From contig JBDWQQ010000135.1 in the NCBI GenBank assembly GCA_039986455.1, positions 24,350-88,349 of the forward strand: a stretch of DNA of 64,000 nucleotides, given 5' to 3'. Origin of the DNA: Halioglobus sp039986455. GTDB lineage: Bacteria > Pseudomonadota > Gammaproteobacteria > Pseudomonadales > Halieaceae. Below, in pieces: positions 44,416-54,273 of the stretch. The notes below the pieces were generated by a model that saw nothing but the letters and a program-made list of their open reading frames with translations, ran no database searches and was not told the origin of the DNA. How positions within the stretch are numbered: the stretch's first letter is position 1; the number at the start of each line of letters is the position of its first letter. A program made the position numbers and the translations under genes.

Positions 44416-46821
44416 TTAGAAGTTATAGGACGCTCGCAGGTACCAGGAACCGCCTTCGTAGTTTGTCACTGTACGACGGGGGTATGGGAGACCTACACTC
44501 ACGCGGTTAGCGTAAACGCCATCGTCCTTGATCTCATCAGGGTACTCATCAAAGATGTTGGATCCACCAAGCGTCACGTTCCAGTTCTCTGTGATATCCC
44601 AACCAAGTTCCAGATCGACATACAGTACGTCACCGATTTCCTTACTCTTGTTACCGGGCTCACCATTGATTTCGCCACGCTCATCGTAATGCTCTCCCCA
44701 CCAATTGGCGCGGAACATAAACCACCAATCCTGAGCAAACGTCGTGTTGGCTGTAAACACAAACCGCTCTTCAGGGTAGTTATTCTCGATGTCTTCAATG
44801 AGTGAATCACTTACCGGGTTAACGCCATTCACAAGCCTTTGATCAACCACATCGATTTCGTTGTAGTTGAAAGCAAAAGTAAAGTCAGTAGCAGCACTTC
44901 CCGACCAGTCCCAAGCTGAGGTTAACACCAGATCAATACCCTGGTGCTCTACATCCAAGGTGTTGGTATAGAAAGAAATGGTGTTACCTAGGTCAGTCTG
45001 GATATCGCCCGTACGGTAAATACGATCGTTAACTTCAACGAAATACAGATCCATCGTCAATGTGGTGCTTTCTCCAATGTCGCTGGTGAAACCAGCACTG
45101 TAGTTAACCGATTTTTCTTCAGTTAACTCCTCTCCACCATTTGCAAGTGCCTGCGGCGAAGTCGGAGGTACCAAACCTTCCTCTACCTGAAGGCCGGTCG
45201 CACCGTCGAAGGTAGTAATCGTTGTTCGTACGTTTGCTTGACCAGGCGTTGGTGCATGAAAACCTGTAGAGACTGCAGCGCGTATCGCGAACGCATCAGT
45301 AAAGCGATAACGTGACGCAATTTTCCCGTTGGTCGTGTCACCAAAATCAGAAAAGTCCTCATAACGCAGGGCGTACTGCATCAACCAGTCATCAGTAATG
45401 TCGTGCTCAAAGTCACCGTAAACAGACCAGTTATCTCGGTCAAACTCTCCTGAATCCGCCGGCGGGAAACCGCGTAAGCCACTTGAGCCATCGCCAATAT
45501 AAGAAGCCGCTTCACCCGAAACAACGGTATAGGTTTCTTCACGCCACTCAGCACCAAACCCGAGGTTTAAGTTATCCGATAAGGCTTTAGAGAAATCAGC
45601 ATTGATGTTTAATTCTTCTTGCTCATAACCACCTGGATCGAAGTCACGCTGAACGGGTTCGCCGTCCGGACCAAGGCCCAGTGCTGCGTTAGTCGTGTTA
45701 TTGAGCTGGTAGTCCAACTCATTCATCCCCCAGCCAACGCTGAAGTCGTAGAACAAGTCATTGGACCAGTTGCCACGCCAACCGCCGACCAGGCTATAGT
45801 CTTCCTGATCGCCATCGAGATAAGGCGTATAGCCAGTCTCATTTAACGGACCGTCATAACCAAATTCGTCTCGCAGCTTCACCATGCTTGAGTGAGTGGG
45901 TGAACGATAGAAGAAACGATAACGACCTTCAGTCTCTGCGTAGTTACCGAAGGCGTAGATCTCTGAATTGTCACCTACAGCAAAACCTGAGTTAAAGAAC
46001 AGACGCAGGCCTTCCGTTTCCGGGCGACCCCAGGACTGGGCCAGGGGCGAGTCGTCAAACACGGCGTCTGAGCCAATGCCCTGGGCACCTGCATCAATCA
46101 ATGCCTGCGCATCCGGGCGCTGGTCACCGCGAGAAAGGCCATCGTTTTCCCAGTATTCACCGGTTATGTTCAGGAAACCCTCTTCGCCAATGCCAAAGCC
46201 GCCGTTACCGGCTACCTTCATGCTGGCTTCACCGTCAAAAAATTCTCCGTACTGCACCATGACGGTACCGCCTTCACGGTCGTCCTTCATCCGGAAGTTC
46301 ATCACTCCGGCGATGGCGTCTGAACCGTATTGGGCAGCAGCACCATCACGCAGTACCTCAACGCTCTTCAGGCCAATACTGGGAATCATGCCGATATCTA
46401 CACCGTGGGCACCATTACCAGCAGCAGGGGCGAAAAACTGTACCAAGGCAGAACGGTGACGACGTTTTCCATTAACCAACACAAGCGTTTGATCCGGAGC
46501 CATACCGCGCAACGATGTGGGTCGAATAAAGGCACTGCCGTCACCTGTCGCGGGTGTGGCTGTATAGGAAGGAATCAAAGACTTGAGGTTGTCCGTGATG
46601 TCCACGGTATTACCCAGGCTATTGAATTCCTCGCCGCTGAGCACGTCTACGGGAACCGGCGAATCAGACACAGTTCTCGGTTTCATGCTACGAGTACCGG
46701 TGACCACGACCTCTTCCAGTTCCATCTGTGATTGGTCCTGAGCTGACGCCTGGCCGATTTGGCCCAGTGTGACAACTGCAGCTGCGACTGCTAAAAACAT
46801 TGGTGCAGATTTAAATTGCAT
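44416..46821 (-). CDS. TonB-dependent outer-membrane receptor
   Basis: An 801-residue receptor. Signal peptide (FLAVAAAVVTLGQIGQASAQ), TonB box (EEVVVTGTR), plug with LRGMAPDQTLVLVNGKRRH, VEVLRDGAAAQYGSDAIAG and a barrel ending with LRASYNF. The plug form NGKRRHRSALV matches receptors of the group sometimes found with carbohydrates or aromatic catabolism, but no substrate can be assigned. GGGAG precedes the ATG at 46821. It stands alone with its own terminator. Confidence 0.93.
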   Translation of the reverse strand: MQFKSAPMFLAVAAAVVTLGQIGQASAQDQSQMELEEVVVTGTRSMKPRTVSDSPVPVDVLSGEEFNSLGNTVDITDNLKSLIPSYTATPATGDGSAFIRPTSLRGMAPDQTLVLVNGKRRHRSALVQFFAPAAGNGAHGVDIGMIPSIGLKSVEVLRDGAAAQYGSDAIAGVMNFRMKDDREGGTVMVQYGEFFDGEASMKVAGNGGFGIGEEGFLNITGEYWENDGLSRGDQRPDAQALIDAGAQGIGSDAVFDDSPLAQSWGRPETEGLRLFFNSGFAVGDNSEIYAFGNYAETEGRYRFFYRSPTHSSMVKLRDEFGYDGPLNETGYTPYLDGDQEDYSLVGGWRGNWSNDLFYDFSVGWGMNELDYQLNNTTNAALGLGPDGEPVQRDFDPGGYEQEELNINADFSKALSDNLNLGFGAEWREETYTVVSGEAASYIGDGSSGLRGFPPADSGEFDRDNWSVYGDFEHDITDDWLMQYALRYEDFSDFGDTTNGKIASRYRFTDAFAIRAAVSTGFHAPTPGQANVRTTITTFDGATGLQVEEGLVPPTSPQALANGGEELTEEKSVNYSAGFTSDIGESTTLTMDLYFVEVNDRIYRTGDIQTDLGNTISFYTNTLDVEHQGIDLVLTSAWDWSGSAATDFTFAFNYNEIDVVDQRLVNGVNPVSDSLIEDIENNYPEERFVFTANTTFAQDWWFMFRANWWGEHYDERGEINGEPGNKSKEIGDVLYVDLELGWDITENWNVTLGGSNIFDEYPDEIKDDGVYANRVSVGLPYPRRTVTNYEGGSWYLRASYNF

Positions 46822-47075
46822 CGGTGAGACTCCCTGTATTTTTTAGTATTTTTATCGCCACAGCAAACTGATGGCGTATTGCTCAAAAAGGATCCAATCC
46901 CTTCAGATCTAAAGCACGAGCTGACTTTACCTTACCATTTTGAAGGCCCACGCCACTGAGGCAAGCACAGGAATGTAACTATTTAACACTCTGGAGTGAT
47001 AATACTCAGCTTTTGCGGGCAGGCTGTTAAAAATTTACGCTAGGGAGCAATATAACCAGGGCTTATATCTGCCTT
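46822..47075. other. intergenic region upstream of the second TonB receptor
   Basis: A 254-base stretch without any gene. It contains overlapping small repeats (CACTC-TG-GAGTG near 46988-46999 and GAGT-GATAAT-ACTC just after), and AT-rich sequence near 47020-47035. Read on the minus strand it would hold the receptor promoter; none is clear. Confidence 0.4.
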
Positions 47076-48110
47076 TCACGCGCAAATTGTAGATCCGTCG
47101 TCAGCTACGGCATAGAACAGACAATCTGAGTGGGCGATTGCTGCGTTGTTAGTAATCATGAATAGCTTGAGTGACTGGGCGGGATAAACCTCCCCGTTCT
47201 CGATGCGCACCAGTTGCGATACGGCACATTTACCGCCCGCATCCTGAGCCGAAAATAACTGGGTGGCGCTGGAACCTGCCCACCCGAGCAACGTGTCCGC
47301 TCTGACACCGCCAAAGTTATGATGTTCAATGTCTGGCTTGAGCGTGATGTCGTAGTTATCGCAGGGCTCTTCGGCATAAGTCAAAGTGACATTATCGTTC
47401 AACTCCAACCGTATCGGGTTCTGTAACAGTTCCAGCCCCCAGTCGGTATCGCCCGGGCACAGCACAACAGCAGATTCGAAGTAACGACAAAGACCTTCGT
47501 AGGCAAGTTCATGAGCTTCCTCGTCGAGACGCCCACCCACTTCTATCGTAACCGTCGGGCAAGCCTCCTCACTGAGCTCCATCAAAGCACCCAGACCCAG
47601 ATTTGAAACTATCAGACGCTGTGTAAAAAGCGAGACCAAAGCATCGTGCTGGCGGTCCATGTGCGTACAGACGCCAAATGAAGGACCCGAGCCCGAGGTG
47701 TTGTGCATATCCACTACAGCCTCGGGATTATGCAGGCGCATAATCTCAAGTATTTCCTCCGCTAACTGACCTTGAGCATCCTCGAACGGTGGCAAAAAGC
47801 AGCGGTTAAGATCCCTAGCTCTGGGTAACATACGATGCGAAAAAAGTGGCGCCTCTAAAGCGGCCCCTACTGAAGCAATAATACAGACGGTATTCACTGC
47901 AGGGCGTCTGCCACTTTTAAGATAACGAAACAGTGCAATCACACCAGAGGGTTCGTTTCCGTGCAGCAGCGTAACCAAAACGCGAGTCCGTTCTGCACTT
48001 TCCCCGCCCAGATGAATGCACATGGGGCCATCCATCCACAGTAAAAACGCTTCGACGTTGTTGCCCAGTTGCTCCGGCTGCGGATCCCGCTCAAATTTAA
48101 ATCGTCTCAT
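47076..48110 (-). CDS. AstE/aspartoacylase-family zinc deacylase (M14-like)
   Basis: A 344-residue succinylglutamate-desuccinylase/aspartoacylase-like enzyme. Zinc motif LLHGNEPSGVIALFRYLKSG (H..E), VVDMHNTSGSGPSFG with a second histidine, and a catalytic glutamate in TVTIEVGGRLDE. The family removes acyl groups from amino acids. The ATG at 48110 overlaps the stop of the upstream ligase as ATGA, so the two are translationally coupled; a longer frame (from 48233) lies inside that ligase. Substrate unknown, likely related to the ligase product. Confidence 0.85.
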   Translation of the reverse strand: MRRFKFERDPQPEQLGNNVEAFLLWMDGPMCIHLGGESAERTRVLVTLLHGNEPSGVIALFRYLKSGRRPAVNTVCIIASVGAALEAPLFSHRMLPRARDLNRCFLPPFEDAQGQLAEEILEIMRLHNPEAVVDMHNTSGSGPSFGVCTHMDRQHDALVSLFTQRLIVSNLGLGALMELSEEACPTVTIEVGGRLDEEAHELAYEGLCRYFESAVVLCPGDTDWGLELLQNPIRLELNDNVTLTYAEEPCDNYDITLKPDIEHHNFGGVRADTLLGWAGSSATQLFSAQDAGGKCAVSQLVRIENGEVYPAQSLKLFMITNNAAIAHSDCLFYAVADDGSTICA

Positions 48111-49588
48111 AAAGACCACTGGGCCACCGGCAGGTTTTTCGCACTGTGGCTCATAAAACATTCCAATAACTCGTGTAGGGCCTGTTGCGCAGGCATCTGC
48201 TGCTTGAGCAAAGCTAATTTTTTCTGCTGCCATACGGCTCCGGTCTGCCCGGTTTCAAGGCGCTGCTCGATCACCTCAATGTAACGACTAATTTCTTCTT
48301 CACTCACACCAATGACTGACAAACCTTTTCGGGCAACCGGTAACATTTCCTCGATAATCTCTGTCACGGGCCGTTCATTAAAACCTTTTTGCAAGGAGTC
48401 GGGCCAAACTAACTTAGCGTTCAGGCCATGCTGTGCGGCTCGATAGAAATTGTACTCAGCGTTGTGAAACGGTATGGCCGGCAGCAGCTCATTAATCTGT
48501 GAGCGAATGCCCTCTGCCGCTCCAATAAGAAAGGCGGCATTGGCTACCATATCAACAGCCGTCGGGCCTGCTGGCAAAGCCCGCATTTCAATCCGTAGAT
48601 GACCGCCATTCACATCGTCATAGATTGGGCGATTCCAGAGCCAAACGGTACTCTGATGCAGTTTCAATTCGTCCAGCGACGGCACCTTCCCCTCAGCCAT
48701 TTCCTGGGCGGCTGAGCGATCGCTACACACTGGCAGCAACGGAGGATAAATCCGCACCACTTCTCGAAACAATTCCTCCGCGCCCTGACGGGCCCAACCT
48801 TGACCGAAGCTCACTCGAGCGGGTTCGTTCCATCCATAGGGATCTAAATGGCGAGTATCAATAGACTGTTTAAAAAGTGGAATTCGAGTTTCGTGCCACA
48901 AAGAGTGACCGAACAAGCTTGGGGAATTAGCACCTATGGCCAAGGCCAACGGAGTCATCAACTGGATGGCATTGAAGGTATCTGCGTAGGCTTCGGGTGC
49001 GACCCTGTAGTGAACCTGAAACGAGGTATTGGCGCCTTCAAGGGTAATATCGCCCATGGCCAATTTCAGTGGCTCGGCGCCATTGATATCAATATTGAAG
49101 TGGTCGCCGCGTCGCTCGATCAACTGGCGCACTAATGCGTGATAGCGCCGTCTGTCAGTCACACAGTGGTCACCAAAATCGGATTCTCTTAAGGTAGGCA
49201 GTATGCCGATGGGGACAATCCGCCCTCCCCGCTTGGCCGCGACTAATGCCAGCCTTGCAAGTCGGTCGAGAATTGCCTGCTCGGTCTGTTGAAAAGCCTG
49301 CTGGGCAAGTGCGAAAGGGGGTAAATTGAACTCTAAGTTGTAGCGATTCAGCTCCAGCGTCAGGGACGGGTCATCTGCATCGTCGAGAATTTCCTGGTTG
49401 GCGTAGAGTGGATAGCCACTCTCGTCAACAATATACATCTCAAGCTCAGCGCCAAGGGAAGCCTCTCCGTCGCCAAAGCCAGGCCTAGCCAACAGGCCAC
49501 TGAGCGCCCGCAGGTTTTCTTCCAGACAGGCGCTAAAGGCCTGAAAATCCTGGCTGGTGAACTCGACCTGATCAATTTCAATACCCAT
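48107..49588 (-). CDS. GCS2-type glutamate-cysteine-ligase-like carboxylate-amine ligase
   Basis: A 493-residue ligase of the GCS2 superfamily. LGAELEMYIVDESGYPLY is the ATP/glutamate-site signature; FNLPPFALAQQAF, DINGAEPLKLAMGDITLEGA and GGHLRIEMRALPAGPTAVDM follow. Members join the gamma-carboxyl of glutamate or another acid to an amine with ATP. It is not the normal GshA by neighbourhood; classical GshA would be needed elsewhere for the glutathione used at 50-61 kb unless this is it. Translationally coupled (ATGA) to a deacylase, which is unusual. Confidence 0.85.
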   Translation of the reverse strand: MGIEIDQVEFTSQDFQAFSACLEENLRALSGLLARPGFGDGEASLGAELEMYIVDESGYPLYANQEILDDADDPSLTLELNRYNLEFNLPPFALAQQAFQQTEQAILDRLARLALVAAKRGGRIVPIGILPTLRESDFGDHCVTDRRRYHALVRQLIERRGDHFNIDINGAEPLKLAMGDITLEGANTSFQVHYRVAPEAYADTFNAIQLMTPLALAIGANSPSLFGHSLWHETRIPLFKQSIDTRHLDPYGWNEPARVSFGQGWARQGAEELFREVVRIYPPLLPVCSDRSAAQEMAEGKVPSLDELKLHQSTVWLWNRPIYDDVNGGHLRIEMRALPAGPTAVDMVANAAFLIGAAEGIRSQINELLPAIPFHNAEYNFYRAAQHGLNAKLVWPDSLQKGFNERPVTEIIEEMLPVARKGLSVIGVSEEEISRYIEVIEQRLETGQTGAVWQQKKLALLKQQMPAQQALHELLECFMSHSAKNLPVAQWSL

Positions 49589-49650
49589 GCGCGCACATTG
49601 TGGCCTGCCGAGACAACATTGTTATTGATTTAGATCGTATATGCGAGACT

Positions 49651-50376
49651 CTACTGGTCGATGGCGAAGCTCATATGCACCACCACCTGATAGCTATTCT
49701 CACCTGCCATCACCGGCACGGAATCGGCTGCAGCGCTCATGGCTACGCGTTCGGCGCGGTAAGGCCTTGGCTGCGGCCTATGAGTCTGTTCCGAAATTTC
49801 CGTGATATCGCCCAAGCGAACTCCTGCGGCATCAGCCAACGTCTGCGCGCGGCTCATGGCATCTTTGACCGCCTTTGCGCGGGCCTTGGTCACAGCTGCC
49901 GAGGGATCGTCGTTCGTGAAGCTAATATTGCCGCCTTCATTCACGCCCAGACTCACAGATTGATCCAGCAAACTCCCTAATGCATCGAGGTCACGGACTC
50001 TGACCGTCAGGCTGTTGCGAACGGTGTAACCGACTAATTCAGGGGGCTTCTCGTTGCGCGGCTTGGGATAAACATAGCGCGGCTGAACCGAGAAATTACT
50101 GGTTTGCAGGTCACGTTCGGCAACGCCGCCCGCCTGCATGGCTTGGATAACTTCAGCCATTGCACTGGAGTTGGCATCCAGGGCCAGACGCGCCGTATCG
50201 GCCTGGCGCATAACGGTTAGCTGCAGCAGCGCCATGTCCGGCGCCATGCTAACTTCAGCCTGACCGCTGACTCGAATCTGAGGTGCGAGCGGTTCGGCTG
50301 CCAGACGAGCGGAGATGAAAAGCAAAGCAAAAGTGACAAGACCAAGGCGTAAAAGGTTGGCGAAGCGTGTGTTCAT
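49651..50376 (-). CDS. SIMPL-domain (DUF541) periplasmic protein
   Basis: A 241-residue exported protein with a signal peptide (LVTFALLFISARLAAEP) and a SIMPL domain: RVSGQAEVSMAPDMALLQL, VGYTVRNSLTVRVRDLDALG, TKARAKAVKDAMSRAQTLAD. The family includes proteins tied to oxidative stress and an LPS-linked complex but has no clear activity. It begins 5 bases after fdsD, so it is probably cotranscribed with the formate dehydrogenase genes, which is odd for a periplasmic protein. Confidence 0.87.
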   Translation of the reverse strand: MNTRFANLLRLGLVTFALLFISARLAAEPLAPQIRVSGQAEVSMAPDMALLQLTVMRQADTARLALDANSSAMAEVIQAMQAGGVAERDLQTSNFSVQPRYVYPKPRNEKPPELVGYTVRNSLTVRVRDLDALGSLLDQSVSLGVNEGGNISFTNDDPSAAVTKARAKAVKDAMSRAQTLADAAGVRLGDITEISEQTHRPQPRPYRAERVAMSAAADSVPVMAGENSYQVVVHMSFAIDQ

Positions 50377-50381
50377 ACTGA

Positions 50382-50615
50382 TTAACTCCCGGGGTCACCG
50401 CGCTGTTGTTCAAGGAACAGCTTGACCGCGGGGGACAGAGACGCCCCGCCGTCTGCGGCATAATTAGCTAACTGATCGCGCATAGCCCGAGTCCAGAATT
50501 TTTCCAGGTGTTCATCGGTCTTGCGCGCTGCTTCTGTTAGATTGCGTTGCTCGCCAAAGTTCAGTGCGATCTGATTTGCCATTTTCACTAACTGATCTAT
50601 TTGTTGCCCCGACAT
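50382..50615 (-). CDS. fdsD: formate dehydrogenase delta subunit
   Basis: A 77-residue protein matching FdsD: IDQLVKMANQIALNFGEQRN and a helical body with FWTRAMRDQLANY. In other NAD-linked formate dehydrogenases it is needed for assembly or stability of the enzyme. The ATG overlaps the fdhD stop by one base (TGATG). Confidence 0.9.
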   Translation of the reverse strand: MSGQQIDQLVKMANQIALNFGEQRNLTEAARKTDEHLEKFWTRAMRDQLANYAADGGASLSPAVKLFLEQQRGDPGS

Positions 50616-51418
50616 CAGATTTTCGCCTCATCCATTCTGAATTCTCCGCTGTAAACAACTTGCCTGCCGGGCTGAACAAAGCCCACCAAAGTCATGCCAG
50701 CAGATTCAGCCTGTTCTACCGCGAGCGCGGTCGGTGCCGATACTGCGGCGAGCACAGCGATGTTACAGGCGGCAGCCTTAGCCACCATTTCATAACTCAA
50801 TCTACTGGTCAGCAAGACAAAGCCGCATCTGTCTTCGTTTTTCGCAACCATTGCGCCTAACAGTTTGTCTAACGCATTGTGTCTACCGACATCCTCGCGC
50901 ACCAGCCGAATTTCTCCCGTGGCATCGCACCAGACTGCTCCGTGCACACCGCCGGTTCTAGCTTTCAGCTGTTGAGCGTCGGCGAGCGACTGTAGACCTC
51001 TTTGTAAGGCTGCATGACTTAACCGTACCTCCGAGGTGACACGACGAGGGGGTAAAATGGCCTGTTCCAAAGACTCCACTCCGCAAAGACCGCAGCCGGT
51101 GCGTCCGGTCATACTTCTGCGCCTTTGCTTCAACTTTTCAAAAGGCTCTGCAGTAATCTCCATCGCAACCTCGATACCTTGATCACGAACCACGACATCC
51201 AGGCCAATCAGCTGTTCAACGGATGAAAGAATCCCTTCAGATAAGCTAAATCCCAGGGCCAAATCCGCCAGATCAGACGGCGTAGCCATCATAACTGCGT
51301 GGGATAGCCCGTTATAGACCAGTGCCACAGGAGACTCCTGCACCACCTGATCGGTATCTTCTTCAACTTGACCCTGTCGCCATACCTTGCGCGACAACGT
51401 CTGCGTTACATCAGGCAT
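50615..51418 (-). CDS. fdhD: formate dehydrogenase sulfurtransferase FdhD
   Basis: A 267-residue FdhD/FdsC-family sulfur carrier that hands sulfur to the molybdenum cofactor of formate dehydrogenase. Conserved: GRTGCGLCGVESLEQA (the CxxC loop), VREDVGRHNALDKLLG and LTSRLSYEMVAKAAACNI. Start ATG at 51418 overlaps the end of fdsA by 8 bases. It takes the fdsC place in an fdsGBACD-like order. Confidence 0.93.
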   Translation of the reverse strand: MPDVTQTLSRKVWRQGQVEEDTDQVVQESPVALVYNGLSHAVMMATPSDLADLALGFSLSEGILSSVEQLIGLDVVVRDQGIEVAMEITAEPFEKLKQRRRSMTGRTGCGLCGVESLEQAILPPRRVTSEVRLSHAALQRGLQSLADAQQLKARTGGVHGAVWCDATGEIRLVREDVGRHNALDKLLGAMVAKNEDRCGFVLLTSRLSYEMVAKAAACNIAVLAAVSAPTALAVEQAESAGMTLVGFVQPGRQVVYSGEFRMDEAKI

Positions 51419-54260
51419 CCACCGTAGCCTGCTCCAGCAGTTGGTGCTGGCGGCGATCAAACTGCTGTTGTCTGGCCTGCCAGGCGGAGGGTTCACTGAC
51501 CTTGCTGACCTGAACGGCTGTCACTTTGTACTCCGGACAATTTGTGGCCCAGTCGGAGTTATCGGTGGTAACCACATTCGCGCCTGACACCGGGTGATGA
51601 AAGGTGGTGTAGATCACCCCCGGCTTCACCCGCTCAGAGATCTTGGCGTGCAGTACGGTAGTCCCAACCCGGCTTTGAATACCAACCCAGTCACCCTCGT
51701 CTATGCCACGCTCCTGCGCGTCATGGGCATGAATCTCCAACACATCCTCTTCATGCCAGGTGCTGTTTTGGGTGCGTCGCGTCTGTGCGCCCACATTGTA
51801 TTGACTGAGAATACGACCGGTAGTGAGTAACAGCGGAAACCGCCTGTTTGCCCGCTCTTCTGTGGGCACAAACTCCGTGACGGCGAAATAGCCCTTACCG
51901 CGGACGAACTCGTCTACGTGCATGGTAGGCGTACCTTCCGGGGCGCTTTCATTGCAGGGCCACTGAATACTGCCCAGCTGATCTAGCAGCGGATAACTGA
52001 CGCCATGAAACGTCGGCGTCAGTCGGGCAATTTCATCCATAATCTCTGAGGGATGCTGATAGTCCATCGCGCAGCCAAGGGCATTTGCGAACGCCATCGT
52101 TGCCTCCCAATCAGCCATTCCCGACAGAGGCGTCATCACCTTGCGCACGCGGGAGATTCTTCGTTCCGCGTTAATGAACGTACCGTCTTTTTCCAGAAAA
52201 GAGGCTCCGGGTAAAAATACATGCGCAAACTTGGCAGTCTCGTTGAGGAAAATATCCTGCACTACCAGACAGTCCAGCGACTCCAGGGCAGACTCAATAT
52301 GATGGGTATTGGGGTCGGACTGAGCGACGTCTTCGCCCTGGCAATAAAGCCCGCGAAACTCACCGTCCACTGCGGCGTCAAACATATTGGGTATGCGCAT
52401 ACCGGGTTCAGGGTCTAGCTCCACATTCCATTCCGCCTCAAACAAAGAACGAGTGGCTGCATCAGAAAGGTGTCGATAACCCGGAAGCTCATGGGGGAAC
52501 GAACCCATGTCGCAGGACCCCTGTACGTTATTCTGTCCGCGCATGGGGTTGACACCCACGCCTTCTCTTCCCAGATTACCGGTCAACATTGCCAGGTTAG
52601 CAATACCCATTACCGCCGTAGAGCCCTGACTGTGTTCGGTAACACCCAGCCCATAGTAGATAGCGCCATTGGGCGCGCTGGCGTACAAACGAGAAGCATC
52701 CCGCAGCACCTGCGGATCAACACCCGTTGCTTCTTCCAGCGCCTCTGGAGACTGACTTTCATCGGCAATGAATGATTGCCACTCAGAGAATGCATCGGTT
52801 TCACAGCGCTGTGCGATAAATTCCGCATCGTGTAGACCCTCGGTCACAATGACATGAGCCATCGCATTGAGAACAGCAACGTTAGCGCCCGGGTTTACTG
52901 GCAAGTGATAATCAGCGGTGACGTGAGGCGAGTGCACCAGTTCGATCTTACGCGGGTCGATAACAATCAGTTTTGCGCCTTCCCGTAATCGCTTCTTCAA
53001 CCGGGAGCCGAACACAGGATGCGCCTCGGTGGGGTTTGCGCCCATCACCACAGCAACATCTGTTTTTTCGACGGAGGCAAAGGTCTGCGTGCCCGCAGAT
53101 TCACCGAGCGTGGTTTTCAAACCGAAGCCGGTGGGTGAATGACAAACACGGGCGCAGGTATCTACATTATTGTTACCAAAGCCTGCTCGAACCAATTTCT
53201 GAATCAGGTAGACCTCTTCGTTCGTGCAGCGGCTGGACGTAATTGCACCGATACTGTGACGACCGTGTTTTTCCTGAATACTGCGAAAACGTTGTGCAGC
53301 GAAGCCAACTGCCTCGTCCCAACTCACTTTTCGCCAGGGCTCATCAATGCTCTCTCGAATCATGGGCGAGGTAATGCGATCCGGGTGGGTGGCATAGCCA
53401 AAAGCAAAACGTCCTTTAACGCAGGCATGTCCTTCGTTGGCTTTTCCCTCTTTCCAGGGCGTCATTCGAACCACTTGCTCGCCCTTAACCTCCGCTCGAA
53501 AACCGCAACCCACTCCGCAATAGGCGCAGGTCGTTACTACCGTGTGCTCGGGTATACCCTGTTCGATAATGCTATTTTCAGTCAACGTTGCCGTAGGGCA
53601 AGCATTGACGCAGGCGCCACAGGACACGCATTCTGAGTCCAGAAAATCCACACCTCCGGCACTCACCTTGGAGTCAAAACCGCGTCCTTCAATCGTCAGG
53701 GCGAAAGTGCCCTGTGTTTCTTCGCAGGCACGAACACAGCGCGAACACACGATGCACTTGGACGGGTCGAACGTAAAATAGGGATTGGATTCATCCTTCT
53801 CGGCCGCTAAATGGTTTTCACCTTCAAAGCCGTACCGCACCTCGCGCAACCCTACTTCGCCGGCGGTATCCTGCAGCTCACAGTCCCCGTTGGTAGGACA
53901 GGTGAGGCAGTCCAGTGGATGGTCCGAGATATAGAGCTCCATCACCCCATTGCGAATTTTGGCGAGTTTTGGTGTTTGGGTCTGTACCTGCATCCCCTCT
54001 TCCACCGGTGTTGTGCATGAAGCGGGATAGCCCTTGCGACCCTCAATCTCAACCAGGCAGATGCGACATGAGCCGAAGGCATCTACCGAGTCAGTGGCGC
54101 ACAGCTTGGGCACCTTAATGCCAACCAGCGATGCTGCCCGCATGACCGATGTGCCCGCAGGAACCTCTACAGCGACTCCGTCTATAACGGCGGAAACCGT
54201 TTCCAAAGCGTGAACCTGGGGGGTGCCTAAGTCTTTTTCTGGTTCGTAGTATTGCAGCAT
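51411..54260 (-). CDS. fdsA: NAD-linked formate dehydrogenase alpha subunit (molybdenum)
   Basis: A 949-residue catalytic subunit. In order: 2Fe-2S domain (CRICLVEIEG), His/Cys cluster (CLTCPTNGDCELQ), two 4Fe-4S sites (CIVCSRCVRACE; CVSCGACVNACP), a 4Fe-4S Mo-domain motif (CAYCGVGCGF) and the molybdopterin domains. The active-site residue is cysteine, C373 in RVCHSPTGFG (TGT at 53142-53144), not selenocysteine. It oxidises formate to CO2 and passes electrons through FdsB/FdsG to NAD. ATG at 54260, with GGAG before it, starts 13 bases after fdsB. Confidence 0.95.
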   Translation of the reverse strand: MLQYYEPEKDLGTPQVHALETVSAVIDGVAVEVPAGTSVMRAASLVGIKVPKLCATDSVDAFGSCRICLVEIEGRKGYPASCTTPVEEGMQVQTQTPKLAKIRNGVMELYISDHPLDCLTCPTNGDCELQDTAGEVGLREVRYGFEGENHLAAEKDESNPYFTFDPSKCIVCSRCVRACEETQGTFALTIEGRGFDSKVSAGGVDFLDSECVSCGACVNACPTATLTENSIIEQGIPEHTVVTTCAYCGVGCGFRAEVKGEQVVRMTPWKEGKANEGHACVKGRFAFGYATHPDRITSPMIRESIDEPWRKVSWDEAVGFAAQRFRSIQEKHGRHSIGAITSSRCTNEEVYLIQKLVRAGFGNNNVDTCARVCHSPTGFGLKTTLGESAGTQTFASVEKTDVAVVMGANPTEAHPVFGSRLKKRLREGAKLIVIDPRKIELVHSPHVTADYHLPVNPGANVAVLNAMAHVIVTEGLHDAEFIAQRCETDAFSEWQSFIADESQSPEALEEATGVDPQVLRDASRLYASAPNGAIYYGLGVTEHSQGSTAVMGIANLAMLTGNLGREGVGVNPMRGQNNVQGSCDMGSFPHELPGYRHLSDAATRSLFEAEWNVELDPEPGMRIPNMFDAAVDGEFRGLYCQGEDVAQSDPNTHHIESALESLDCLVVQDIFLNETAKFAHVFLPGASFLEKDGTFINAERRISRVRKVMTPLSGMADWEATMAFANALGCAMDYQHPSEIMDEIARLTPTFHGVSYPLLDQLGSIQWPCNESAPEGTPTMHVDEFVRGKGYFAVTEFVPTEERANRRFPLLLTTGRILSQYNVGAQTRRTQNSTWHEEDVLEIHAHDAQERGIDEGDWVGIQSRVGTTVLHAKISERVKPGVIYTTFHHPVSGANVVTTDNSDWATNCPEYKVTAVQVSKVSEPSAWQARQQQFDRRQHQLLEQATVDA

Positions 54261-54273
54261 CGTGTTCTCCGCC

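Noticed and set aside
45968..46459. 163-residue open frame antisense to the second TonB receptor
   Set aside because: Proline- and serine-rich shadow frame with no start signal or homology.
53142..53144. Possible selenocysteine in formate dehydrogenase
   Set aside because: The active-site codon is TGT (cysteine), not TGA; no SECIS-like hairpin is needed.
53139..53636. 165-residue open frame antisense to fdsA
   Set aside because: It overlaps the well-supported fdsA gene; the translated sequence has no family features.
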